A stretch of DNA of 64,000 bases from CAVUMR01 sp963742715. GTDB lineage: Bacteria > Actinomycetota > Actinomycetes > Mycobacteriales > Micromonosporaceae. A program made the translations under genes and the position numbers. The notes below the pieces were generated by a model. That model saw nothing but the letters and a program-made list of their open reading frames with translations, was not told the DNA's origin and did not search any database. The stretch lies in the NCBI GenBank assembly GCA_963742715.1, contig CAVUMR010000002.1, positions 2,480,001-2,544,000 on the forward strand. Direction: 5' to 3'. This document shows, one piece after another, positions 33,601 through 52,100 of this stretch. Every line of letters begins with the position of its first letter. Position 1 is the first letter of the stretch.

Positions 33601-34667
33601 GCCTGCGCCTCGATCGGGTCACCCAGCGTGGTACCGGTGCCATGCGCCTCCACCGCGTCAACGTCGGCGGCGGTGAGGTTGCCGCTCGCGAGCGCCTGCT
33701 TGATGACCCGCTGCTGGGCCGGCCCGTTGGGCGCGGTCAGCCCGCTGCTCGCGCCGTCCTGGTTCACCGCGCTGCCGCGGACCACGGCGAGCACCGGATG
33801 TCCGGCGGCCTGCGCGTCGGCCAGCCGCTCCACCAGCAGCATGCCGACACCCTCGGCCCAGCCGGTGCCGTCCGCGGCGGCGGCGAACGACTTGCACCGG
33901 CCGTTGGTGGCCAGTCCGCGCTGCCGGCTGAACTCCACGAACGCGGTCGGCGTGGCCATCACCGCGACCCCGCCGGCGAGGGCCAGGGTGCACTCGCCGG
34001 CGCGTACCGCCTGGCAGGCCAGGTGCAGCGCTACCAGCGACGACGAACAGGCGGTGTCCACGGTGACCGCGGGGCCCTCCAGTCCCAGCGCGTACGAGAT
34101 CCGCCCGGACGCGACCGCGGCGGCGTTGCCGGTGCCCAGGTACCCCTCGACCCCGTCGGTCACGCCGGCCAGTAGCGCGGAGTAGTCCTGGCCGCTGGTC
34201 GCCACGTACACCCCGGTGGCCGCGCCGCGGCGGGCCAGCGGGTTCACCCCGGCCCGTTCGAACGCCTCCCACGCGGTCTCCAGCAGCAGCCGCTGCTGCG
34301 GGTCCATCGCGAGCGCCTCGCGCGGCGAGATGCCGAAGAAGTCCGGATCGAAGTCCCCGGCACCATCCAGGAAACCGCCCTCCACCACGTACGAGGCGCC
34401 GCGCCGGCCCGGGTCCGGGTCGTACAGCGCGTCGACGTCCCAGCCGCGGTCGGCGGGGAACGGGCCGACCGCGTCGGTACCGCTGTCGACCAGCCGCCAC
34501 AGGTCCTCCGGGGACCGCACGCCGCCCGGGTACCGGCAGGCCATCCCGACGATCGCGATCGGTTCGGTGGCGGCACCGGCCAACCGCTGGTTCTCCTGCT
34601 TCAGCTTCTGGTTGTCGACCAGCGCCGCGCGCAGTGCGCCGACCACCTCGTCCAGCGACACACTCAT
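30612..34667 (-). CDS. Type I polyketide synthase, final subunit: KS-AT-ACP-TE
   Basis: 1,351 aa. N-terminal docking coiled coil (SLDEVVGALRAALVDNQKLK); KS about 35-458 with Cys207, His342 and His382; AT about 565-870 with Ser660 in GHSIGE and HAFH at 757-760 (malonyl-CoA); ACP with Ser1024 in LGFDSL; thioesterase about 1110-1345 with Ser1208 in GHSGG, Asp1235 and His1327. There is no ketoreductase, so the last beta-keto group remains. The TE releases the chain, most likely by macrolactonisation. The AT-ACP linker holds a DPAGTA repeat. The ATG at 34667 has GGGAGG upstream and starts 22 bp after subunit D. The different docking type at the D-E junction suits a final pairing. Confidence 0.96.
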   Translation of the reverse strand: MSVSLDEVVGALRAALVDNQKLKQENQRLAGAATEPIAIVGMACRYPGGVRSPEDLWRLVDSGTDAVGPFPADRGWDVDALYDPDPGRRGASYVVEGGFLDGAGDFDPDFFGISPREALAMDPQQRLLLETAWEAFERAGVNPLARRGAATGVYVATSGQDYSALLAGVTDGVEGYLGTGNAAAVASGRISYALGLEGPAVTVDTACSSSLVALHLACQAVRAGECTLALAGGVAVMATPTAFVEFSRQRGLATNGRCKSFAAAADGTGWAEGVGMLLVERLADAQAAGHPVLAVVRGSAVNQDGASSGLTAPNGPAQQRVIKQALASGNLTAADVDAVEAHGTGTTLGDPIEAQALLATYGAGPDRAEPLWLGSIKSNIGHSQAAAGVAGVIKMVQAMRYGVLPATLHVDEPTPHVDWSAGAVELLTAARPWPRADRPRRAGVSAFGIGGTNAHVIVEEASAWDVGSDPAPASACRLMPWVLSARSAEALPAQAERLLAWLDAHPDLDPVDVGYSLATTRALLPHRAVVVGTGRDELRSGLHALVGADGAGHVLRGVARPAGRLAFMFTGQGAQRPGMGREWYRAFPAFAAAFDDVVTALDPHLSRPLRDVAFAEPGTAEAALLDQTEFTQAALFAVEVALYRLVTGWGLRPQYLLGHSIGELAAAHVAGVLSLPDAAALVAARGRLMQALPDGGAMVSVRASRDEVAGHIGERVSLAAVNGPESVVLSGDEPAVLAAAGQLATAGRQTRRLRVSHAFHSARMDAMLDDFRAVAAGLTYAKPTIPIVSNVTGEVIADGEITDPEHWVRHVRSTVRFADGIRTLHEAGVATFLELGPDAPLTAMARDCLAGMDPAGFVPAARRDRPESATLLLAVAAVDLRGGGVDWSALFDSEPVGGGPRRVDLPTYAFRHQRFWPPPPRFPFGPPAGADPSELLPAPAAPDTADPVGTADPAGTADLAGTVDPAGTADRAGTLAARLSGRPAADQHQLLLDAVRGHVAAVLGHASPAGIAPDRDFLELGFDSLTALELRDALRAETGAELSATLLFDHPTPDALARHLAEVMPEVAAGGVYAPASTGGILGGLFRESRSRGNTDEYAELLVKLAQFRPTFTGPEDLAAPAAILQLAEGGDAPPLLCCCTMSLLSGPHEYARLAAGFRGLRDVYALPNPGFAAGEDLPADLDALLRVHVDTVLRTVGDGPFLLAGHSGGAIVANVLAEALERAGHPAAGVVLMDAYPTDSEVLGQWIPHLLDGMIDRDSAYTPMDDQRTTAWAGYIPFFAHWRPAPVQAPTLLVRAGEPLGEWTGDGDWRASWPYPHEVLDAPGDHFTMVAERGAELAAVLHDRLRRAGR
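31746..31839 (-). repeat. 18-bp in-frame repeats in the AT-ACP linker of the last subunit
   Basis: About five units close to TGTGCCGGCCGGGTCCGC (as read on the + strand) encode ADPAGT-like hexapeptides at residues about 944-974. Flexible linker; slippage is the likely origin. Confidence 0.85.
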
Positions 34668-34689
34668 CGGCGGCCTCCCTGTCGACGAG

Positions 34690-44139
<9,450 letters not shown>

Positions 44140-44174
44140 GGGTGCGCCGTTTCTTCAGAGGGCCCGGTGCGAGG

Positions 44175-47100
44175 TCAGGAGATACCGAGGTCCTGGTCCA
44201 CCATCGCGAACAGTTCGTCATCGCTGGCGCCGTCGAGCTGGCCGCCGAGCCCGCCTCCGCCGGCGGCCCCGCCCGCGTCCTGGCTGAGCCGGGACAACAT
44301 CGACTGGAGCCGTACGGTCGCCCGCATCCGAGCCGCCTCGTCGGCGGCCACCACGTCCAGCTCGGCCGCGATCCGGTCCAGTTCGTCGAGTACCACGGCA
44401 GGAGTCACCGAGTCGCCCGGGCCGAGCTCCGCGTACAGGTACTCGGCCAGGGTGGTCGGGGTCGGGTAGTCGAACACGAGCGTGACCGGTAGCGCGACGC
44501 CGGTGATCGTGCCGAGCCGGTTGCGCAGCTCGACCGCGGTCACCGAGTCGAACCCCAGCTCGCGGAACGCCCGCTGGTCGTCCACCGCGTCGGCGGACGG
44601 GTACTTGAGCACGGCCGCGACCTGGCTGCGCACGATGTCGAGGACCGCGGCGTACCGGTCGGGCGCGGCCAGCCCGCCGAGCCGGTCGGTGATGCTCGCC
44701 GGGCCGGCGGCGTCGTCCTCCGGCCCGGACTGGGCGGTACGCAGCCGCCGTACCTCCGGGAGGTCCGAGATGAGCGGGGACGGGCGGGTCGCGGTGAACG
44801 CGGTGTAGAACCGCTCCCAGGCGATGTCGGCGATGGTCAGGAACGTCTCGTTGTGCTCCAGCGCCTGCTGCAGGGCGGCGAGGGTGGACTCCGGTGGCAT
44901 CTCCGGTACGCCGTGCCGGTTGAGCAGCTCGCCGAACGGGCCTTCGGCCATGCCGCCGCCCGCCCAGGCGCCCCAGGCGACCGACAGGGCGGGCAGCCCG
45001 AGCCCGCGCCGGTGCTGGGCCAGCGCGTCGAGGTAGGCGTTGCTCGGCGCGTAGTTGCCGACGCCCGAGCTCGCGACCGTACCGGCGAACGAGGAGAACA
45101 TGATGAACGCGGTCAGCTCGTGCTCCTGGGTGAGCTCGTGCAGGTTGAGCGCCACGTCGACCTTCGCCTGCAGTACCGTCTCGACCTGCTCGAGCGTCAG
45201 CGAGTTGATCATCGAGTCGTCCAGTACCGCGGACGCGTGCACGACCGTACGGAGCGGACAGTCCGCGGGGATCGCCGCGATCAACGCCTCCAGCGCGTCC
45301 CGGTCGGACGCGTCGCACTCGGCGATCGTGACCCGCGCGCCGAGCTCCTCGAGTTCGGCGGCCAGCTCGTCCGCGCCGGGTGCGGCCGGTCCGCTGCGGC
45401 TGGCGATGAGGATGTGCTCCGCGCCGGTACGGGCGAGCCAGCGGGCGGCGTGGCCGCCGAGCGCGCCGGTACCGCCGGTGACCAGCGCGGTACCCGACGG
45501 TCGCCACTCGTTCTGCGGTTGCGCGGCGCCGAGCGGTACCCGGGTGAGCCGCCGGCCGAGCAACCCGTTGGCCCGTACCGCGAGCTGGTCCTCGTCGCCG
45601 GCGCCGGTGATGGCCGCGACGAGCAGGTCGGCGGAGGATTCCTCGACCGCCTCGGGCAGGTCCACGACGCCGCCCCAGCGCTCCGGGTGCTCCAGTGCGA
45701 CGACCCGGCCGAAGCCCCAGATCAGCGCCTGTTCGGGCGAGCGGAGCAGGTCGAACATGCCGACCGAGGCGGCTCCGGAGGTGACCGCCCACAGTGGCGC
45801 GCGCAGGCCGAGGTCGCCCATCGCCTGGACCAGCGCGACGGTGCCGGCGAAGCCGGTCGGCACCGACGGGAACACCGGATGCACCTGCTCGTCGAAGGCG
45901 AGCAACGACACCACGCCGGCGACGTCGGGGGCGGTCTCGGCCGGCCCGTCGCCGCCGCCCGCGGTGGGAGCAAGAGCCTGCTGAAGGTACTTGCCGATCG
46001 CGTCCCGGTCGGTCTCGCTCTCCGCGACCGTGACCGGTACGACGGACGCACCGGCCCGCGCGAACGCGTCGAGGCAGGCGTCCTGCCACGGGTCGACGAT
46101 CTCGCTGTCGGAGCTGACGACGAGCCAGGTACCGGCCATGCCGGGGCTGGAGACACCGGTCAGCGGCTTCCAGGTGTCCTGGTACCGCCAGCTGTCCAGA
46201 GTGGACTGACGGCGGCGACCGCGCCGCCAGCTGGCGAGCACCGGCAACGCCGGCGCGAGGGTCTCGGCGACACTGGCCGCCGGGGTGTCGTCGCTGGCGA
46301 GCGTGCCGGCCAGCGCGTCGAGGTCCTCGCTTTCGACCGCGGCCCAGAACCGGAGGTCCACCGGGTCGGCGGCGGCTGGCCCACCAGCGTTGTCCGCGAC
46401 CGACGGGGTCCCGTCCAGCCAGAACCGCTCGTAGTCGAACGCGTACGTGGGCAGATCCACGCTCGCGGCCGGGGCGAGCACCCGCCGGTAGTCGACCGGC
46501 AGCCCGGCGCAGTGCGCCTGCGCGAGGCTGGTCAGCAGTCTCGTCGGGTCGTCCTCGCCGCGCCGCAGCGTGCCCAGCACCTGCCCGGTGGTACCGGTGT
46601 CGTCCAGGATCGCGGTCACCGGCAGCCCGAGTACCGGATGCGGCGACACCTCGATGAACGCCCGGCACCCCGCGCCGATCGCGGTACGCACCGCCGGGTC
46701 GAAGCGGACCTGCCGGCGCAGGTTGTCCACCCAGTAGTCCGGCGTCAACTCTTCCCCGTCGATGACCTCTCCGGTCAGCGTGGAGACGATCCTCGCGTGG
46801 CCGGCCCGGGGGGTGATGCCGTCGAGTCCGGCCCGGATCTCCTCGGCCACCTCGTCCACCGCCGCGGAATGCGACGCGTAGTCCACCGGGATGATCTTCG
46901 CCCGGACGTCCTTGGCGACGAACGCCTCCACCACCTGCGCCACCGCGTCCGGCAGCCCGGAGATCACCACCTGGCCCGGCCCGTTGACCGCGGCGATGCC
47001 AACACCGTCCGGCAACTGCGGCTCGACCTGCGACGCCGACGCCTCGACCGACGCCATCGCGCCCGTGCCGGCCAACCGGGCCAGCGCCTTCGCGCGTAGC

Positions 47101-49163
47101 GCGACCACCCGCGCCGCGTCCTCGACCGACAGCACCCCGGCCACACACGCCGCGGCGATCTCACCCTGCGAATGGCCGATCACCACACCCGGCGTGACCC
47201 CGACCGACTCCCACACCCGGGCCAGGCTGACCCCGACCGCCCACAGCGCCGGCTGCACCAGGTCCACCCGGTCCAGCCACGCCTCGTCGTCGGAAGTCAG
47301 CAGCGTCACCAGATCGAGCTCGACCCACGGCGCCAACGCGCGCTGGCACTCGGCCAGTGCGGCGTCGAAGACCGCACACCGGCCCACCAGTCCGGCCGCC
47401 ATCCCCACCGACTGACCGCCCTGACCCGGGAAGAGCCACGCCAGCCCGTCGCCGGTCAGCGCCCCGGCCACCCCGGACACCACGCTGCCGTCGGGCATCC
47501 CCGACGCGGCCGCCTCCAGTCCGGCGGTCAGCTCCGACCACGAGTCGCCGACGACCGCGAGCCGGCGTTCGAACACCGACCGGTTGCCCACCAGCGACCA
47601 CGCAACCCGCGCGGGATCGCAGTCCTGATCCGACGCCCACGCCGCCAGCCGCGACACCTGACCGGACAGGGCACGGTCGGACCGCGCCGACACCGGCCAC
47701 ACCACCACCGGCGCGTCCACCAGCCCGGTGGTCGCGGGCTCCTCCACCGGCTCGGCCGGCTCGCCGTCCGCGGAGTCGGCCGGCCGGTACTCCTGGAAGA
47801 TCACGTGAGCGTTGGTGCCGCTCACCCCGAACGACGAGACCCCGCCGCACCGCGGCCGGTCGGCCGCCGGCCAGTCCCGCGCCTCGGACAGCAGCGATAC
47901 CGCGCCGGCCGACCAGTCGACGTGCGTCGACGGCGCGTCGATGTGCAGCGTCTGCGGCATGACGCCGTGCTGCAGGGACAGCACCATCTTCACCACGCCG
48001 GCCACACCGGCCGCGGTCTGGGTGTGCCCGATGTTCGACTTGACCGAACCGAGCCACAGCGGCTGGTCCGCCGGCCGGTCCTGCCCGTACGTGGCGAGCA
48101 GCGCCTGCGCCTCGATCGGATCGCCCAGCACGGTGCCGGTCCCGTGCGCCTCCACCAGGTCGACGTCCGCGCTGGTCAGCCCGGCGTCCGCGAGGGCCGC
48201 GCGGATCACCCGCTCCTGCGCCGGACCGTTCGGGGCGGTCAGGCCGTTCGACGCACCGTCCTGGTTGAGCGCGCTGCCGCGGATCACCGCCAGCACCGGA
48301 TGCCCGTTGCGTACCGCATCGGCAAGCTTTTCGACCACGAAGACGCCGCCGCCTTCGCCCCAGCCGGTGCCGTCGGCCCCGGCCGCGAACGCCTTGCACC
48401 GGCCGTCGACGGAGTTGCCGCGCTGCCGGGAGAACACCACGAACACCCCGGGGGTGGCCATCACCGTGACGCCGCCGGCCAGCGCCAGGTCGCACTCGCC
48501 GCGCCGGATCGCCTGTACGGCCAGGTGCAGCGCGACCAGCGACGACGAGCAGGCCGTGTCGACGGTGACGGCCGGCCCGTTCAGGCCGAGGGTGAACGAG
48601 ATCCGGCCGGACGCGACGCTGGTGGTGTTGCCGGTGCCGAGGTACAGGTCGACGCCCTCGGGTACCTCGGCCACGCCCATGCCGTAGTTGGAGGTACTGA
48701 CCCCGACGAACACGCCGGTCTGGCTGCCGCGCAGCGACTGCGGATCGATCCGGGCCCGTTCGATCGCCTCCCAGGACGTCTCCAGCAGCAGTCGCTGCTG
48801 CGGGTCCATCGCGAGCGCTTCCCGCGGCGAGATGCCGAACAGGCCCGGGTCGAAGTCACCGGCCCGGTCGAGGAAACCGCCGACCCGGGTGTAGCTCTTG
48901 CCCGGCTTGTTCGGGTCCGGGTCGTACAGGGAGTCCAGGTCCCAGCCGCGGTCATCCGGGAACTCGGCCAGCGCGTCGGTACCGGAGGCCAGCAGCTCCC
49001 ACAGGTCCTCCGGTGACCGCACCCCACCCGGGAACCGGCACGCCATCGACACGATCGCCAGCGGCTCGTTGTCCCGCTCCTCGGCGGCCTGCAGCTTCTG
49101 CCGGGTCTCGTGCAGGTCGGCGGTCACCCGCTTGAGGAAGTACCGCAGCTTGTCGTCGCTCAT
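44175..49163 (-). CDS. Type I polyketide synthase, one module: KS-AT-KR-ACP
   Basis: 1,662 aa, ATG with GGAGGG upstream. Docking coiled coil at 1-30; KS about 33-456 with Cys205, His340, His380; AT about 576-890 with Ser665 in GHSQGE and YASH at 762-765 (methylmalonyl-CoA); KR about 1223-1400 with GGTGALGG, LDD at 1314-1316, Ser1358 and Tyr1371 (B-type, active site intact); ACP Ser1540 in LGFDSV; C-terminal docking helices about 1590-1662 ending VDQDLGIS. It adds a methyl-branched unit and a hydroxyl group. The AT is almost identical to that of subunit B module 2. Confidence 0.95.
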   Translation of the reverse strand: MSDDKLRYFLKRVTADLHETRQKLQAAEERDNEPLAIVSMACRFPGGVRSPEDLWELLASGTDALAEFPDDRGWDLDSLYDPDPNKPGKSYTRVGGFLDRAGDFDPGLFGISPREALAMDPQQRLLLETSWEAIERARIDPQSLRGSQTGVFVGVSTSNYGMGVAEVPEGVDLYLGTGNTTSVASGRISFTLGLNGPAVTVDTACSSSLVALHLAVQAIRRGECDLALAGGVTVMATPGVFVVFSRQRGNSVDGRCKAFAAGADGTGWGEGGGVFVVEKLADAVRNGHPVLAVIRGSALNQDGASNGLTAPNGPAQERVIRAALADAGLTSADVDLVEAHGTGTVLGDPIEAQALLATYGQDRPADQPLWLGSVKSNIGHTQTAAGVAGVVKMVLSLQHGVMPQTLHIDAPSTHVDWSAGAVSLLSEARDWPAADRPRCGGVSSFGVSGTNAHVIFQEYRPADSADGEPAEPVEEPATTGLVDAPVVVWPVSARSDRALSGQVSRLAAWASDQDCDPARVAWSLVGNRSVFERRLAVVGDSWSELTAGLEAAASGMPDGSVVSGVAGALTGDGLAWLFPGQGGQSVGMAAGLVGRCAVFDAALAECQRALAPWVELDLVTLLTSDDEAWLDRVDLVQPALWAVGVSLARVWESVGVTPGVVIGHSQGEIAAACVAGVLSVEDAARVVALRAKALARLAGTGAMASVEASASQVEPQLPDGVGIAAVNGPGQVVISGLPDAVAQVVEAFVAKDVRAKIIPVDYASHSAAVDEVAEEIRAGLDGITPRAGHARIVSTLTGEVIDGEELTPDYWVDNLRRQVRFDPAVRTAIGAGCRAFIEVSPHPVLGLPVTAILDDTGTTGQVLGTLRRGEDDPTRLLTSLAQAHCAGLPVDYRRVLAPAASVDLPTYAFDYERFWLDGTPSVADNAGGPAAADPVDLRFWAAVESEDLDALAGTLASDDTPAASVAETLAPALPVLASWRRGRRRQSTLDSWRYQDTWKPLTGVSSPGMAGTWLVVSSDSEIVDPWQDACLDAFARAGASVVPVTVAESETDRDAIGKYLQQALAPTAGGGDGPAETAPDVAGVVSLLAFDEQVHPVFPSVPTGFAGTVALVQAMGDLGLRAPLWAVTSGAASVGMFDLLRSPEQALIWGFGRVVALEHPERWGGVVDLPEAVEESSADLLVAAITGAGDEDQLAVRANGLLGRRLTRVPLGAAQPQNEWRPSGTALVTGGTGALGGHAARWLARTGAEHILIASRSGPAAPGADELAAELEELGARVTIAECDASDRDALEALIAAIPADCPLRTVVHASAVLDDSMINSLTLEQVETVLQAKVDVALNLHELTQEHELTAFIMFSSFAGTVASSGVGNYAPSNAYLDALAQHRRGLGLPALSVAWGAWAGGGMAEGPFGELLNRHGVPEMPPESTLAALQQALEHNETFLTIADIAWERFYTAFTATRPSPLISDLPEVRRLRTAQSGPEDDAAGPASITDRLGGLAAPDRYAAVLDIVRSQVAAVLKYPSADAVDDQRAFRELGFDSVTAVELRNRLGTITGVALPVTLVFDYPTPTTLAEYLYAELGPGDSVTPAVVLDELDRIAAELDVVAADEAARMRATVRLQSMLSRLSQDAGGAAGGGGLGGQLDGASDDELFAMVDQDLGIS

Positions 49164-49194
49164 CGGGTGCCCTCCACAGTGCTGAACGCGGGCG

Positions 49195-52100
49195 TCACGA
49201 GATCCCGAGCTCGTTGGTGATGAAGTCGAAGACCTCGTCGTCGCTGGCCTCGTCGAGATCGGGCGCGTCCGCGGCCGCGACCCGGCTGTCCGCGGTGTCG
49301 GACACCTTGGCCAACAGGTCCTGCAGCCGGCTGCTCAACCGGATCCGGGCCGCGGCGTCCAGCGGCACCGTGGTCAGCAGCGCCGCCACCGTGTCCAGTC
49401 CGCTGAACAGCGGCTGGGTGGACGGCGCCGCGTCCGCGGCGATCTGCCCGGCGAGCCGGTCCGCGAGCGCGGCCGGGGTGGGGTAGTCGAAGACCAGCGT
49501 TGCCGGCAGCCGCAGCCCGGACAGCGCGTTCAGCCGGTTGCGCAGGTCGACCGCGGTCAGCGAGTCGAAGCCGAGTTCGGTGAACAGCCGGCCCGGCTCG
49601 ACCGCCTCGGCCGAGGCGTGTCCGAGCACGGCCGCGATGTTCGCGCGCACCACGTCGAGTACGACCTTGCGGCGCTCCGGCTCGGCCAGCCCGGCGAGGC
49701 GCTGCGCCAGCGTGACGCCGCCGGCCCGGGCACTGGTGTCCATCGACCGGCGGATCGGCACGCGTACCAGGCCACGCAGCAGCGGCGGCAGCACGCCTGC
49801 CTCGGCCTGCGCCCGCAGCGCGGTGGCGTCCAGCCGGACCGGCACCGCCACCGGCAGGTCGAGTCGCCAGGCCGTGTCGAACAGGGCGAGCGCCTGCTGG
49901 GTGGGCAGCCGTACCGCGCCCTGCTCGGCCATCCGGCGCACGTCGGTGTCGGCCAGATGCCCGGTCATGCCGCTGGCCTGCTCCCACAGTCCCCATGCGA
50001 GCGACACCGCGGGCAGCCCGCGGCGGCGCCGGTGCGCGGCGAGCGCGTCCAGGAACGCGTTGGCCGCGGCGTAGTTGGACTGCCCGGCGCTGCCGAGCGT
50101 GCCGGCGGCCGAGGAGAACAGCACGAACGCGGCGAGGTCCGCGCTCGCGGTGAGCCGGTGCAGGTGCCAGGCGGCGTCGATCTTCGGTCGGGCGACCTCG
50201 TCCAGCCGGTCCGGTGTCATCGCGTCGACCACGCCGTCGTCGAGCACACCGGCGGCGTGCACCACGGCGGTGAGCGGGTGGTCGGGCGGGATGGCCGCCA
50301 GCAGCGCTGCCAGCGCGTCCGGGTCGGCGGCGTCGCAGCCGGCCACGGTGACGGTGGCACCGAGTTCGCCCAGCTCCGCGACCAGTTCCGGTGCGCCGTC
50401 GGCCTCCGCGCCGGTCCGGCTCACGAGCAGCAGATGGTGTACGCCGTGCGCGGCGACCAGGTGCCGGGCGATCGTCCGGCCGAGGGTGCCGGTACCGCCG
50501 GTGATGAGCACCGTGCCGTCCGGGTCGAGCCCGTCCGGCAGCGTCTCGACGTTGCCCGGCACCCGGCCGAGCCGCGGTGCGTGTACCCGGCCCGACCGCA
50601 GTGCCAGCTGCGGTTCCCCGGAGGCCAGCGCGGCGGCGAGCATCGTTCGGGAACCGTGGTCGTCGTCCAGGTCGAGCAGGTGGCACCGGCCGGGGTGCTC
50701 GGTCTGTACCGAGCGGACCAGGCCCCACACCGGCGCCTGCCGCAGGTTCACCTGGTGCTGGCCGGGTACCGCGACCGCGTTGCGGGTGACCAGCACCAGC
50801 CGGGTGTCGGTGAACCGTTCGTCGGCCAGCCACGACTTCAGTGCGGTCAGCGTGTTTCCACTGGTACCACGGGCATCGGCGGGAAGCTCGTCGTCGGTGT
50901 TGACGCCCGCGCTGAGCGAGCTGACCGGCACGATCACCAGCTCCGGTGCCGGCTCGCCGCCGGCCAGCAGGTCGCCGATCGAGTTCAGGTCGAGGTCGGT
51001 ACGGATGCGCGCCCCGGCCGACTCGCACGCGGCGCTGAGCGCCGGATCGTCCGCGCCGAGTACCACCCAGCGCGCGGTCACCGGCGCGGTCGGCACCGGC
51101 AGCTGCGGCCACTCCAGCGTGTACAGCGAGTCGTACCGGCCGGACCTCGCCGCGTCGAGCGAGTCGGCGGACACCCGCCGCATGATCAGCGAGTCGACCT
51201 GTACCACCGGGGCGCCGGTCGCGTCCGCGACCTGGAACGCCACCCCGGTCTCCCCCGCCGGCGCCAGCCGGACCCGCAGCGCGCCGGGTCCGGTCGCGTA
51301 CAGCGACACCCCGGTCCAGGCGAACGGCAGCCGTGGCACGGTCGGGTCGCCGCCGTCGCCCATCCGGCCGAGGTACCCGCCGATCGACATGGCCTGCAGC
51401 GCGCCGTCGAGCAGCGCCGGGTGTACGCCGAACCGGCCGGCCGAGTCCCGGTAGTCGCCGGGCAGTTCGACCTCGGCGAACACCTCCTCGCCGCGGGTCC
51501 ACGCCGCGCGCAGGCCGCGGAATGCCGGGCCGTACCCGAACACGGTCGCCTCGATGCCGGCGTAGAAGTCGTCGCTGTCGACCCGTACCGCCCCGGCGGG
51601 GGGCCACACGCCCAGGTCGAACGGCAGTTGGGTACCGGTCGGCTCGGCCGGCGCGAGCAGCCCGGTGGCGTGGCACGTCCACAGGTCGTCGGTGCCGAGC
51701 TCGTCCGCGCCGTCCCGGTGCGGCCGGGAGTACAGCTGTACGGTCCGGCGGCCGTCCTCGTCGCGCTCGCTCACCACGAGCTGTACCTGCAGGGCGCCGG
51801 GCTCCGGCACGATCAGCGGCGCGAGCAGCGTCAACTCGTCCACGCGCGGACAGCCGGAGCGCTCCCCGCCGTACATCGCGAGCTCCACGAACGCGGTACC
51901 GGGCAGCAGGATCGTGCCCATCACCCGGTGCTCGCCGAGCCACGGGTGGCTCTGTACGGACAGCCGGCCGGTGAAGACCATGCGGTCGCTGTCCGGGAAC
52001 GTGACCGCGGCCGACAGCAGCGGGTGGCCGGCGTCGCGCAGCCCGGCCGAGCCGAGGTCGTGCGGCCGCTGGGTGGGGATGTCGAACCAGTAGCGCTGGT